The notes: a model not told the origin generated them from the sequence alone. Counted from the stretch's first letter, positions 16,401 through 24,733 are shown. The stretch is DNA of 63,013 nt from Verrucomicrobiota bacterium (GCA_016209525.1 JACQWK010000316.1:1-63013); one strand, 5' to 3'. Translations and numbers: made by a program.

Positions 16401-18210
16401 CGCGTACTCCGGACCGATCCAGTTGAACCAGAGCGTTCGGATCAAAGCGCGGGCCTTGCACCAAGGCGTTTGGAGCGCGCTGACCGAGGCTGAGTTTGCG
16501 GTGGATGAAATTGGCCTGCCGCTGCGGATCACTGAAATCATGTATCATCCGCTCGGAGGCGACGCCTTCGAGTTTATCGAAATCCAAAATCGAGGAAGCC
16601 TGCCCATCGATGTCACTGGATTCTCCTTCACCGGGATCGAGTTTGTGTTCCCGTTCCGGACGATTTTAAACCCGGCTCAGATCGTTGTGCTCGCCCCCAT
16701 CTTGAGCCCGGCGGCGTTTGCCGCTCGTTATCCAGGGGTGTCGGTGGGCGGATACTTCAATGGCTCTCTGGACAACGGAGGTGAGCGCATCGAGTTGCGC
16801 GATCGTGCGGGGCAGACCATCGCGGCCGTGATTTACGGCGACGACGGCGCGTGGCCGGGCGACGCGGATGGCAAAGGTTCTTCGCTGGAAATGATCGATC
16901 CGAATGGCGATCCGAACGATGCGGCGAACTGGAGCGCAAGCGGCGAACTCAATGGCACGCCGGGCCGCCTCAGTCCGCCATCGCCCGCCAGGCCGGTGCG
17001 CATCAATGAAATTCTGGCGCGCTCCGGAAGTGGCGCGGCCAGAGGAAGCGAAGGCGTCGATTGGATCGAGCTCGCGAATAGCGGCAGTTCAACAGCGGCA
17101 GTGGAAGGGTGGGCTCTCTCAGAATACGGCACGAATACGTTCGTTTTTCCAGCGGGCACTACGATTCCTCCCAACGGTTTTCTCGTGGTTCTGTGCGATG
17201 GACTCACGAACTCGCCTGGACTGCACGCGCCATTCAAGCTGGATCGAGATGGGGAAACAATCGGGCTTTATGACGCGAGCCGAAAGCGTGTGGACGCTGT
17301 CACTTTCGGCCTTCAAGCCCCTGACTTTGCTGTGGGGCGCGGCGGAGCCGCTAATTCTTGGATGCTCTGCACTCCGACGCCAAGCGCTGCCAACGCCCTG
17401 GCCGAACTTGCTCCCCAAACCGGCCTCAAGATCAACGAATGGCTGGCTAATCCGAAGCCAGGCTTCGACGATTGGCTCGAGTTATACAACCCCGATCCTG
17501 TGCGCCCGGCCCCCTTGAATGGTTTGTGGCTGGCGACTGAAAATGCCCTGTTTCAGATTCGAGCGCTCGCTTTCATACCTGCACAGGGATTCATCCGCCT
17601 CGTTGCCGACGAAAAGGCCGGGCCTCAGCATCTCGGATTCAAACTTCCAGCCGGCGGAGGATCCATCGCGCTCCTTGAACCCTCGGGCAACGAGATCAAC
17701 CGCGTAACGTACACGGCGCAAGCGGAAGGCGTCTCCGAAGGCCGCCTTTCCGACGGCGGCGCGGAAATCGGTCCGTTGCGCGCGGGGCCAACGCCGGGAA
17801 GCTCGAATACGCCGGCGCCCATCAGCCGGGATTCCGACGGCGACGGCCTGCCCGATGAGTGGGAAATCGCGAATGGCACCGATCCAGCGCAGGCGGATGC
17901 CGAAGCCGATCCCGACAACGACGGCCTGACCAACCGCCAAGAATTCCTTTCCGGCACTCGCGCGAACGATCCAAACAGCGCCCTCAAAGTGCTGCGCGTG
18001 CTCCAAGCTTCCGGCTCCATCACGCTGGAATTTCTCGCGGTGTCGAACCGCACCTACAGCGTCCAGGGAACGCAAAGTCTGAAGGACGCGGCCTGGACCA
18101 AACTGGCCGACGTGCCGGCGCAACCGGAGAATCGCATCGAACGGGTCACTGACTCGGCACCGATTGCAGGCTCACGCTTCTACCGCCTGACCACGCCCGC
18201 CCAGCCCTAG
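13474..18210 (+). CDS. Giant secreted CotH-kinase protein with lamin-tail and Ig-like domains
   Basis: About 1578 residues from the ATG at 13474, with a signal peptide in the first 30. Domain order: two SbsA-like Ig domains (about 32-135 and 136-235), a lamin-tail domain (LVRLNEFLSSN..DWIEIYN, about 240-320), a chitobiase/hexosaminidase C-terminal-like domain (YTTDGSEPTE, about 396-470), the CotH kinase domain (about 520-805; FINGLYWGIYDPTERPD, GFFYVPWDGELI), another chitobiase-type domain, three more lamin-tail domains (RITEIMYHPLGG; RINEILARSG; KINEWLANPKPG), a calcium-binding TSP3-like stretch (DSDGDGLPDEWE, DPDNDGLTN) and a FYRLTTPAQP tail. CotH proteins are atypical protein kinases first described in spore coats; large bacterial members are cell-surface proteins. 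Upstream in-frame sequence is hairpin repeat and was excluded. Confidence 0.92.
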   Translation: MTNRLVSHCWPGLLGMLCCNLCCDSGLIAAEPDVIPPRIASMEPPPGTLEHLTNVIITFTEPVAGVSAADLFLGSESATAVVGSGARYSFAFRQPPAGPAQLRWDADTLITDLASPANRFDPVPAGTLEYLIVDRTPPTVVEVTPGPGLTVRNFTQVEIRFSEPVEGIDASDLLINGVAATKATGEMSGPYRFQFAQPPPGRVRFSWSANHAIHDLAAPANPFLAGEDWSLELNPAFGLPLVRLNEFLSSNIAAAGLKDEDGELQDWIEIYNHGQSMANLEGWSLTDDREDPGRWVFPAVSISPGQFLMIFASGKDRRPAAAGAKLHTNFKLNPAGEHLALLNPESPRVAVSEFSPSYPEQRNDYSYGYDSEGRLRHFRTLTPGAANGTSALEGVVPAPNVNITRGWFDAPFTLSLSSPLAGVTLRYTTDGSEPTETNGRVYSEPLRLASTTTLRVAGFKPNMLPSAVNTHTYLFADDILRQPQNPPGYPATWGTHGTGFSNRIVPADYEMDPEIVTNKLYSGIMKDALLALPTMSVVVRIDDLFGLANGIYTHPLNRGAAWERPCSFEYLPNDGSRGFQVSAGVQIQGNAAREPQKQPKHPFRIVFKGDYGPARLEFRLFPDSPITSFDTLVLRADFNVSWLHWDPNQRARGQRTRDAWMKDSMRAMGGLASHNRYVHLFINGLYWGIYDPTERPDGAFAASYLGGEKEAYDVMNEGAVVDGDIRAYNSMLAITGLTNAAAFTRMQQYLDLTQFIDYMLLHFYGGHQDWGQNKNWYAVRPKDGRLGFFYVPWDGELILDSPSQNRVSNTDTPSGLHTKLVASSEYRLAFADRVQKHFFNGGALIPAAVQARWLKRAREVELAMVAESARWGDYRRDVHPYQSGPYVLFTRDNQWRAEQNRLLSQYFPQRTSVVLAQLRAAGLYPKVAAPEFNQFGGRVQRGFSLTLRAPEGSVYITTDGSDPRTPFTGTAAAAATAYSGPIQLNQSVRIKARALHQGVWSALTEAEFAVDEIGLPLRITEIMYHPLGGDAFEFIEIQNRGSLPIDVTGFSFTGIEFVFPFRTILNPAQIVVLAPILSPAAFAARYPGVSVGGYFNGSLDNGGERIELRDRAGQTIAAVIYGDDGAWPGDADGKGSSLEMIDPNGDPNDAANWSASGELNGTPGRLSPPSPARPVRINEILARSGSGAARGSEGVDWIELANSGSSTAAVEGWALSEYGTNTFVFPAGTTIPPNGFLVVLCDGLTNSPGLHAPFKLDRDGETIGLYDASRKRVDAVTFGLQAPDFAVGRGGAANSWMLCTPTPSAANALAELAPQTGLKINEWLANPKPGFDDWLELYNPDPVRPAPLNGLWLATENALFQIRALAFIPAQGFIRLVADEKAGPQHLGFKLPAGGGSIALLEPSGNEINRVTYTAQAEGVSEGRLSDGGAEIGPLRAGPTPGSSNTPAPISRDSDGDGLPDEWEIANGTDPAQADAEADPDNDGLTNRQEFLSGTRANDPNSALKVLRVLQASGSITLEFLAVSNRTYSVQGTQSLKDAAWTKLADVPAQPENRIERVTDSAPIAGSRFYRLTTPAQP

Positions 18211-18290
18211 CCGCAAGAATTCAGGGCAACCACACGAAGCACACGAAATTTGTTTCTGTCCGGGCCATCAGCCGTTGCAAAGTTGGACCC

Positions 18291-18748
18291 CTATTCCGCA
18301 ATCACAGATTTGACTCGATAGAACAAGAGTTCGTGGGCGGAACGCTCAATCGTGTCCCTTGCTTCAAAGCCCGTGACGACAGGACCGACATCCACCCATT
18401 CGCCGGAACCGAGACGACGGAGACGTTGAAGTTGATACTTCGCAAACGGACCTTGCCAGCGAATGACTAGCCCATTTGATTCACGGAGAGCGTCGTGATC
18501 TTCGCGCCGTTATCGGCCCGATGCGATTGGACCATGCAGTTGACCGAGTCGTCCTGTCCGATGGCAATCATCTCGCCATTGCTCGAAATCGCAATCGCGC
18601 TCACCGAATGGGCCAGTTCACCTAGGTGCCCCAGAGGTTGTCCCGTTTCAGCATCCCATAGGCTTAGTTCAGCGCCGCCCGAGGCGAGAATCTTGCCGTT
18701 GGGAGAAAAGGCGAGGCTTCCTACAACGAGCAGTCGGCCTACGATCAT
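18291..18748 (-). pseudogene. Remnant of a WD40-repeat protein
   Basis: One frame (18467-18748) encodes two WD40-like blades (SLAFSPNGKILASGG.. LSLWDAETGQPLG; ISSNGEMIAIGQDD) and then stops. A different frame continues as SNGLVIRWQGPFAKYQLQRL and ends LLFYRVKSVIAE before a TAG at 18291, a C-terminal tail typical of secreted proteins of this lineage. No start region or further blades are present. Best read as the shortened, frame-broken 3' end of a larger secreted propeller protein. Confidence 0.7.
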
Positions 18749-18843
18749 GAAAAAAATCTACGCAAGAGTCTCAGGTTGGCAAGCGGAGCGTGCCACTTTC
18801 CGGACGGACGGACATTAGCATCGACAGCACTCGCTGTACGGAG

Positions 18844-18947
18844 GAGACCGTGGGATGGACTACACGGAAAAGGTTTGTAGTCCCGCCTTTAGGCGGCCCG
18901 AAGCGGCTAAAGCCGGGACTACATACGGGTCATAATGAGCACGGCTG
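18844..18947. repeat. Chimeric palindromic repeat with mixed termini
   Basis: The left end GAGACCGTGGGATGGACTAC is that of the 25458 element. The core is GTAGTCCCGCCTTTAGGCGG with its partner. The right end ACATACGGGTCATAATGAG is the inverse of the left end of the element at base 1 (CTCATTATGACCCGTATGT). It looks like a join of two terminal types around one core. Confidence 0.75.
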
Positions 18948-19017
18948 TTGAATAAGCCTTGCACGATGCGACGGCTGGGCGAATAGTCGAGTATTCGGTA
19001 GCTTAAACACAAACCCT

Positions 19018-22000
19018 ATGCCTGCTATCCCGAAATCACCGAAGGCGGGATCGAGAACCTCCAAGACCACCGCTCGCAAATCCGCGCAGAGGCCCGCTCC
19101 AGCGAAGATTCCCAGGCGTTCCAGGCTTTCTGGCCTTGCGGTCACCGCCCCCGCAATCCTCAAAGTTCAACGAAACTTTCCCATCGTCGGCATGGGCGCC
19201 TCGGCGGGCGGACTCGAGACGTTCGAGCATTTCTTTACTCACATGCCCCCGGACAGCGACATGGCCTTTGTGGTCGTGCAGCATTTGGATCCCAGTCGCG
19301 CCAGCATGATGCCGGAGTTGTTACAGCGGTTCACGCGCATGAAAGTGCTTCAAGCGAGGCACCGGATGGCCGTCCAGCGGAATTGTGTTTATCTGATCCC
19401 GCCGAACAAAGATCTCACCATCCTCAACGGCGTCTTGCGGCTGGAGAAGCTCGCAGTCTCGCACGGCTCGCGGCTGCCCATTGACACGTTTTTCCGTTCG
19501 CTCGCGGAGGACCGGCGGGAGCGCGCCATCGGCATTATCCTCTCCGGCACCGGCACTGACGGCACGCTGGGCATCAAAGCGATCAAGGAAGAGTGCGGCA
19601 TGGTCATGGTCCAGGAAATCAAGACCGCCAAATACGACGGCATGCCGGCCAGCGCCATCGACACCGGCCTTGTGGATTACATTCTGCCGCCGGATAAAAT
19701 GCCGGGGCAGCTTGTCCGGTACGCTCAGCGTTCGTTCCCTTGGAGCGCGGTCCGCCCGGTCACGCTGGTGGACAAAGCGCCCGACACGTTGCAGAAAATC
19801 TTCTATGTGCTCCGGACCCAGACGGGCCACGATTTCTCTCTCTACAAACGAAACACCATCTGCCGCCGGATCGAACGGCGGATGAACGTGCACCAGATCG
19901 AGAATGCCGGCGCCTACCTGCGCTTCCTCCAGCAAAACCCCCAGGAAGTGGGCCTGCTCTTCAAAGAGCTGCTCATCGGGGTGACGAATTTCTTCCGCGA
20001 TGCGGAAGCCTTCGCCGCCCTGCGGAGAAAATACCTGCCGAAACTGCTCACGCAAAAACCGAAGGACTACACCGTGCGCGTTTGGGTTCCGGGCTGTTCC
20101 ACCGGCGAAGAAGTCTATTCCATCGCCATCATCCTGCGCGAGTGCCTCGACCGGCTCAAACGCAACGTCGAAGTTCAAATCTTCGGCACCGACATCGACT
20201 CCGACGCGATTGAGACGGCGCGCACGGGCGCCTATCCGTCCAACATTGTCGCCGACGTGACCGCCGAGCGGCTGCGGCGATTCTTCATCAAAGACGGCGA
20301 TGTGTACCGGATGCGGAAGGACATTCGTGAAATGGTGGTTTTCGCCCCGCAAAACATTCTCAAGGACCCGCCCTTCACCAAATTGGACTTGCTCTGCTGC
20401 CGGAACCTCCTGATCTACCTCGATCCCGAACTGCAAAAGCGGGTGTTCCCCTTGTTCCACTACACGCTCAAACCGGGAGGTTTCCTGTTTCTGGGCAGTT
20501 CCGAATCAATCGGCGGCTTCCACGAATATTTCGCCACCACCGACAAGAAATGGAAAATCTACCAGCGGAGGGAGAGTGTGACGGCCGCCCCGGCGGTGGT
20601 CGAGTTTCCGACCACGCCCTTGAACAAGCCGGCAGCCGGAACGCCGCCCCCGCGCAAAGCGAGAGAGGTCCTGGACCGGTCGCTCCCCGAACTCGTCACC
20701 AAATTCCTGATGGAGGATTACTCTCCGGCTTGTGTGCTCGTCAGCGAGAAGGGCGATATTCACTACATCCACGGGCGGACCGGCAAATTCCTTGAGCCGG
20801 CCGCCGGCCGGGCCAACTTGAACATCGTGGAGATGGCCCGCGAAGGTTTGAGATTCGAGCTTTCCGCCGCCCTGCGCAGGGCTCGCAACCAGGACGCGGC
20901 GGTGCAGTATTCCAAACTGCAAGTTAGGACCAACGGCGGCCATCAACTCGTAAGCCTGGTTGTGCGACGCCTGCAAGAGCCCGAAAGCGTGAAAGGGCTG
21001 CTCATGGTGGTGTTCGAAGAAGACGAACCGCCCGTCATCACCGAGGTCGGCAAAGGCAAGAGCGGTCTGTCCACGCGCCACCACCGCCGGCTGGCTGAAT
21101 TGGAGCAGGAACTGAAATACACCAAGGAACATCTCCAGACAACCATTGAGGAACTGGAAACGTCCAACGAAGAACTCAAATCCACCAACGAAGAACTCCA
21201 GTCCACGAACGAAGAATTGCAGAGCACGAACGAAGAACTCGAAACCTCCAAGGAGGAACTCCACTCGCTGAATGAAGAGCTCGTGACGGTCAACACCGAA
21301 CTCCAGAGCAAGATCGACCTGTTGACCCAGGCGCGCGACGACATGAAAAATCTGCTCGATAGCACCAAGATCGCCACGATTTATCTGGATAATAATCTGT
21401 GTGTGAAACGCTTTACTGCCGAGGCCACCAAAGTGATCAATTTGATTCAGACGGACGTCGGCCGGCCCATCAGCCATATCGTCTCCAATTTGCGCTACGA
21501 TTCGCTGGTCGAAGAGGTCGCGCACGTCCTCGATACCCTCGTTTACCGGGAAACCAGAGTGCAGTCCAAGGACGGCCACTGGTACCTCATGCGGATCATG
21601 CCCTATCGGACTCTCGATAACGTGATCGATGGCGTGGTCATCACCTTCGTCGATATTCATCACTTCTTCGAGCAACGGCTGGCGGCGGACGAATCACAAA
21701 AACTCCACCTGGCGGCCGAAGCGTCGCAACGGTTCGCGGCCGGCGTCGTGCAGACCGCACGCGAACCCATGCTGGTCCTGGACGCGGAGCTGCGAGTTCT
21801 GGCGGCCAGCAAGTCGTTTTTTGAGACCTTCCGGCTCGCGCCGGACCAGACGGTCAGGAGATTGCTCCACGAGCTCGGAGGCGGTGCCTGGAACCTCCCG
21901 CGCCTGCGCCAAATGCTGGAAGAAATCGTGCCCCGCGACACCTGCTTCGGTGATTTCGAAGTGGAGCACGATTTTCCTGGGCTCGGGCAGAAGTCGCTCC

Positions 22001-22083
22001 TCCTCAGCGCGCGGAAAATCACCTACGAAGATTTCGGTTATTCGCTGATCCTTCTCGCTTTGGAGGACGTGACCAAGAGCTGA
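19018..22083 (+). CDS. CheB-CheR-PAS hybrid chemotaxis-type protein
   Basis: 1021 residues. After a basic N-terminus comes a CheB methylesterase domain (about 55-240) with its catalytic triad in GASAGG (Ser), QHLDPS (His) and GTGTDGT (Asp). A CheR methyltransferase domain follows (about 260-515; ELLIGVTNFFRD, SAM-binding VWVPGCSTGEEVYSIA, RNLLIYLDP). A glutamate-rich coiled coil with repeated STNEELQ units spans about 690-775, followed by a PAS domain (ATIYLDNNLCVKRF) and a second PAS-like domain (PMLVLDAELRVLAAS). There is no kinase core in this protein; the separate kinase gene begins 33 bp downstream. Such fusions are expected to set receptor methylation or to work as stress-sensing regulators. 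No chemoreceptor gene is in the window. Confidence 0.95.
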   Translation: MPAIPKSPKAGSRTSKTTARKSAQRPAPAKIPRRSRLSGLAVTAPAILKVQRNFPIVGMGASAGGLETFEHFFTHMPPDSDMAFVVVQHLDPSRASMMPELLQRFTRMKVLQARHRMAVQRNCVYLIPPNKDLTILNGVLRLEKLAVSHGSRLPIDTFFRSLAEDRRERAIGIILSGTGTDGTLGIKAIKEECGMVMVQEIKTAKYDGMPASAIDTGLVDYILPPDKMPGQLVRYAQRSFPWSAVRPVTLVDKAPDTLQKIFYVLRTQTGHDFSLYKRNTICRRIERRMNVHQIENAGAYLRFLQQNPQEVGLLFKELLIGVTNFFRDAEAFAALRRKYLPKLLTQKPKDYTVRVWVPGCSTGEEVYSIAIILRECLDRLKRNVEVQIFGTDIDSDAIETARTGAYPSNIVADVTAERLRRFFIKDGDVYRMRKDIREMVVFAPQNILKDPPFTKLDLLCCRNLLIYLDPELQKRVFPLFHYTLKPGGFLFLGSSESIGGFHEYFATTDKKWKIYQRRESVTAAPAVVEFPTTPLNKPAAGTPPPRKAREVLDRSLPELVTKFLMEDYSPACVLVSEKGDIHYIHGRTGKFLEPAAGRANLNIVEMAREGLRFELSAALRRARNQDAAVQYSKLQVRTNGGHQLVSLVVRRLQEPESVKGLLMVVFEEDEPPVITEVGKGKSGLSTRHHRRLAELEQELKYTKEHLQTTIEELETSNEELKSTNEELQSTNEELQSTNEELETSKEELHSLNEELVTVNTELQSKIDLLTQARDDMKNLLDSTKIATIYLDNNLCVKRFTAEATKVINLIQTDVGRPISHIVSNLRYDSLVEEVAHVLDTLVYRETRVQSKDGHWYLMRIMPYRTLDNVIDGVVITFVDIHHFFEQRLAADESQKLHLAAEASQRFAAGVVQTAREPMLVLDAELRVLAASKSFFETFRLAPDQTVRRLLHELGGGAWNLPRLRQMLEEIVPRDTCFGDFEVEHDFPGLGQKSLLLSARKITYEDFGYSLILLALEDVTKS

Positions 22084-22116
22084 GTCGGAAATTACTGTGG
22101 TGTCCCGCCCGGTTCC

Positions 22117-23454
22117 ATGGTATTCTCTTTGCTGGTTGATCCGTTCAGAGCCGCCATGAGCCAAAACCGCAGAATGAAACCCAACGCCCGCCCGGCGCCA
22201 AAATCACGAACGAACTCTGCTCTGCCAGGCCGGAAAATCCGAGCCGAGAGGCTGCGCAGCGCTCGATCGGGCGCCGAAAGCGATCCGATCAAGCTCCTGC
22301 ACGAGCTGCAGGTTCAAAAGGTGGAGTTACTCATGCAGAATGAGGCTCTGCGGCATTCCCAGGACCAACTGGAGCGCGTCCGCGACCGGCTGCTCGAACT
22401 CTACGAATTGGCTCCGGTCGGTTACTTGACCTTGGACCAGTCCAGGATCATCTCCGAAGTCAATCTCACCGGATGCGTCGTCCTCGGCGGCACGAAAAAG
22501 GAACTGCTCGGCCTCCGTTTCGAACGGTTCGTGGCTCCGTCGGACGCTCCCGCTTTTCATCTTTTTTGGCGGCGGCTCGGCGAATCAACGGTTCGCCAAA
22601 GCTGCGACCTGCAATTGATGAGAAGCGGCGGTCTCCCCTTGTTTGTCCGATTGAACGCAGTCGCGATTCCGAGGCATGGCCGGGGCCCGGCCGGCGCGCG
22701 GCTCTGCCTGACGGACGCAGGGAAGCAAAACGGAAACGATCAGACCCTGGCTTCCACCTGCGAGCAGATGCGCAACCTCGTGCATTATCTGCTGCGCCTG
22801 CAAGAAGAAGAACGGAGCCGCATCGCGCGCGAGGTGCACTTCGAATTCAGCCAGGCCCTGGAGGCGCTGAATTCTCTCTTGATGCTGGCCCAGCGGCAAC
22901 TCGCGAGCGGCGCTGCCGGCGGGACCGAGCCCAACGTGGCCGACATCTTCCGCACCATGAGCGAGACCATCCGCGAAGCACGGGCGGCGATGCAAAATTT
23001 TGTTTCGGTGGTGCGGCCGCTGGTCCTGGACGAACTGGGCCTGCTGGCCGCCGTAGAATCACACACCCAGGAGTTGCGCGCGCGCACGGGACTGGAGATC
23101 CACGTGCGCTTTTCCCCGGCCCTGCCGCAGATCAAACCGGAAGTCGCCACCGCCATCTACCGAATCTTTCAAGAAGCGCTGAAGAACGCTGTCCGCCACG
23201 CCCAGCCCACCCGAATCGAGGTCGCTCTTCTGAAAGAGCAGGACGAACTTGTGCTGCAAGTCCGCGACAACGGGCGCGGCATCAGCGATGAGACAGCCCA
23301 CGCGCCCCAGGCCCTCGGGATCCTGGGGATGCGCGAGCGCGCCATGGCGTGCGCGGGAACGTTGCGCATCTCAGGTTCTCCGAGCCAAGGCACTGTGCTC
23401 ACAGCTCGGCTCCCGTTTGATTCGAAATGCAGGGCCCGCCTGCAGGATCAGTGA
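22117..23454 (+). CDS. PAS-containing sensor histidine kinase (NarL/DegS-type)
   Basis: 445 residues, soluble, with no membrane segment. A coiled-coil region (HELQVQKVELLMQNEALRHSQ) leads into a PAS domain (LAPVGYLTLDQSRIISEVN). A HisKA_3-like dimerisation helix carries RIAREVHFEFSQAL, with His in the usual phosphoacceptor position although the motif is normally ELHDELGQ. The HATPase domain has EALKNAVRHA (N box), DNGRGIS (G1) and LGILGMRERA (G2). Kinases of this type pair with LuxR-type regulators, but none is present here. It starts 33 bp after the CheB-CheR gene and is probably co-transcribed. An ATG at 22156 is an alternative start. Confidence 0.9.
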   Translation: MVFSLLVDPFRAAMSQNRRMKPNARPAPKSRTNSALPGRKIRAERLRSARSGAESDPIKLLHELQVQKVELLMQNEALRHSQDQLERVRDRLLELYELAPVGYLTLDQSRIISEVNLTGCVVLGGTKKELLGLRFERFVAPSDAPAFHLFWRRLGESTVRQSCDLQLMRSGGLPLFVRLNAVAIPRHGRGPAGARLCLTDAGKQNGNDQTLASTCEQMRNLVHYLLRLQEEERSRIAREVHFEFSQALEALNSLLMLAQRQLASGAAGGTEPNVADIFRTMSETIREARAAMQNFVSVVRPLVLDELGLLAAVESHTQELRARTGLEIHVRFSPALPQIKPEVATAIYRIFQEALKNAVRHAQPTRIEVALLKEQDELVLQVRDNGRGISDETAHAPQALGILGMRERAMACAGTLRISGSPSQGTVLTARLPFDSKCRARLQDQ

Positions 23455-23529
23455 CGCGCAGTGACGCTCTGTCCGCTTTCGTGCTGAGACGGGGTAAGAC
23501 TGTAACTCTGCGCTGCGGAGAATTTTGTC

Positions 23530-23799
23530 TTGCGCCTCATCCCCACAAAATCGCTTTGTTCTGGACTCATTCACGAACTGCAAGCGCAACAAATCGAGTT
23601 GCTCATGCAAAATGAGAGCCTGCGCAAATCCTCGATGGAATTGGAACAGGCGAACGAAAGGCTCAAGGAGCTCTACGACCTGGCTCCGGTGGGATGCGTG
23701 ACCTTGGGTTCGGACGGGAGCATTTTGGAATGCAACCGGACGGCCTGCGCGTTCTTCGAAGGAAAGTGTTGCCAAACAGGTTCTCTGTGGCAGTTTTAG
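23530..23799 (+). pseudogene. Truncated paralogue of the upstream histidine kinase
   Basis: The encoded LIHELQAQQIELLMQNESLR, then ELYDLAPVGCVTLGSDGSIL, closely follow the coiled coil and PAS start of the kinase at 22117 (LLHELQVQKVELLMQNEALR.. ELYELAPVGYLTLDQS). The match ends abruptly near 23760, midway through the PAS fold, and a stop follows at 23797-23799. No kinase core. Most simply the rest of a tandem duplication followed by deletion. Confidence 0.8.
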
Positions 23800-23812
23800 T
23801 GGCAATATCGCT

Positions 23813-24151
23813 ATGAACAAACCGAAAATCATCGCCTATCTGAAGCCGACCTGCGGTTGGAGCCAAGGGGTTCGGGCCGTTTTGCGGAAGTACGACTTGC
23901 CTTACGAAGACCGCGACATCATCAACGATCCGGCGCAGCGCCAAGAGATGATCGAGAAGAGTGGCCAGATGCTCAGCCCGTGCGTCGAAGTCGATGGCCG
24001 CATGCTCGCCGATGTCAGCGGAGAGGAGGTCGAGGCCTACCTGCTGGCCAACAGCCTCGTCCGCCCGAACGAGCGCCGACCTGAGGCGCCGACCAACGCG
24101 CCTTGCGCGCACGAGGCGCCAGGGCCGGTTTCCCTCCATTTCCATCGTTGA
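23813..24151 (+). CDS. Monothiol glutaredoxin-like protein
   Basis: 112 residues. A thioredoxin-fold glutaredoxin domain fills residues 1-80: KIIAYLKPTCGWSQGVRAVL with a CGWS active site (a single cysteine, serine in place of the second), then LSPCVEVDGRMLADVSGEEVEAYL with the usual cis-proline position preceding Cys. The last 30 residues (PNERRPEAPTNAPCAHEAPG) look like a non-conserved tail. Monothiol glutaredoxins handle glutathione-type exchange or iron-sulfur cluster transfer. The next genes (panC, nadB) are cofactor synthesis genes; the quinolinate synthase partner of NadB needs an iron-sulfur cluster, but a link is inference only. Confidence 0.88.
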   Translation: MNKPKIIAYLKPTCGWSQGVRAVLRKYDLPYEDRDIINDPAQRQEMIEKSGQMLSPCVEVDGRMLADVSGEEVEAYLLANSLVRPNERRPEAPTNAPCAHEAPGPVSLHFHR

Positions 24152-24319
24152 AGGGCCTTCGCGCCTCGATCGGCCGTGAAGAGCCCCTCTTCACGGCTTG
24201 TTGCTTTTAGGGGAACCACCGCGAGCATTTCAATTCTTTCTCTCCATGAGCCTGGTAGCAGCGGAAGTGAGTCCGCTCCATTTGCTGATCAGAGTCTCCT
24301 CACGTCGGCTCCTACGGTA

Positions 24320-24730
24320 ATGCGATCAGTCGCTTCAGTGGCAGCCATGCAGCGCCTGGGACAACGCTGGCGTCGCGAACGAGTGCGAGTCGCGTTGGTG
24401 CCCACCATGGGGTGCCTGCACGAGGGACATCTGAGCCTGATCAAACTCGCGCGAAGGCGGGTCGGTCAGCGCGGCAAAGTGGTGGTGAGCCTCTATGTCA
24501 ATCCCACTCAGTTTGGGCCCGGCGAGGACTTCGCCCGCTATCCGCGCAATCTCGCCCAGGATAAGAAGCTATGCCGCAGTTCGGGCGTTGATGTGCTGTT
24601 CGTCCCGGCCGACCGCGAAATGTATCCGGCGACGGACGGCCAAGCCTTCAGCACTTACGTCGCTGAGCATCGGCTGTCCCAATCCATGGAAGGCGCCTCG
24701 AGACCCACACATTTTCGGGGTGTGACCTAG
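24320..24730 (+). CDS. panC: Pantothenate synthetase, N-terminal part (panC interrupted by TAG)
   Basis: PanC condenses pantoate with beta-alanine using ATP, the last step of vitamin B5 synthesis. This part has VPTMGCLHEGHLSLI (HIGH-like nucleotide motif), VSLYVNPTQFGPGEDFARYP, and ends at THFRGVT just before a TAG (24728-24730). The next codons, ATC GTG GCC AAG CTG, continue the family motif (FRGVTxVVAKLF) in the same frame. The ATG at 24320 gives the normal N-terminus; a longer frame from 24176 adds non-family sequence. A single C-to-T change in CAG would make this stop; an original ACG is also possible but would need two or more changes. Seen here as two pieces of one gene. Confidence 0.9.
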   Translation: MRSVASVAAMQRLGQRWRRERVRVALVPTMGCLHEGHLSLIKLARRRVGQRGKVVVSLYVNPTQFGPGEDFARYPRNLAQDKKLCRSSGVDVLFVPADREMYPATDGQAFSTYVAEHRLSQSMEGASRPTHFRGVT

Positions 24731-24733
24731 ATC

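Noticed and set aside
24728..24730. Reassigned genetic code (TAA/TAG read as Gln) to explain the panC and LamG stops
   Set aside because: Other genes here end naturally at TAG (isomerase, CotH) and TAA (MDR dehydrogenase, DUF1828), followed by non-coding sequence.
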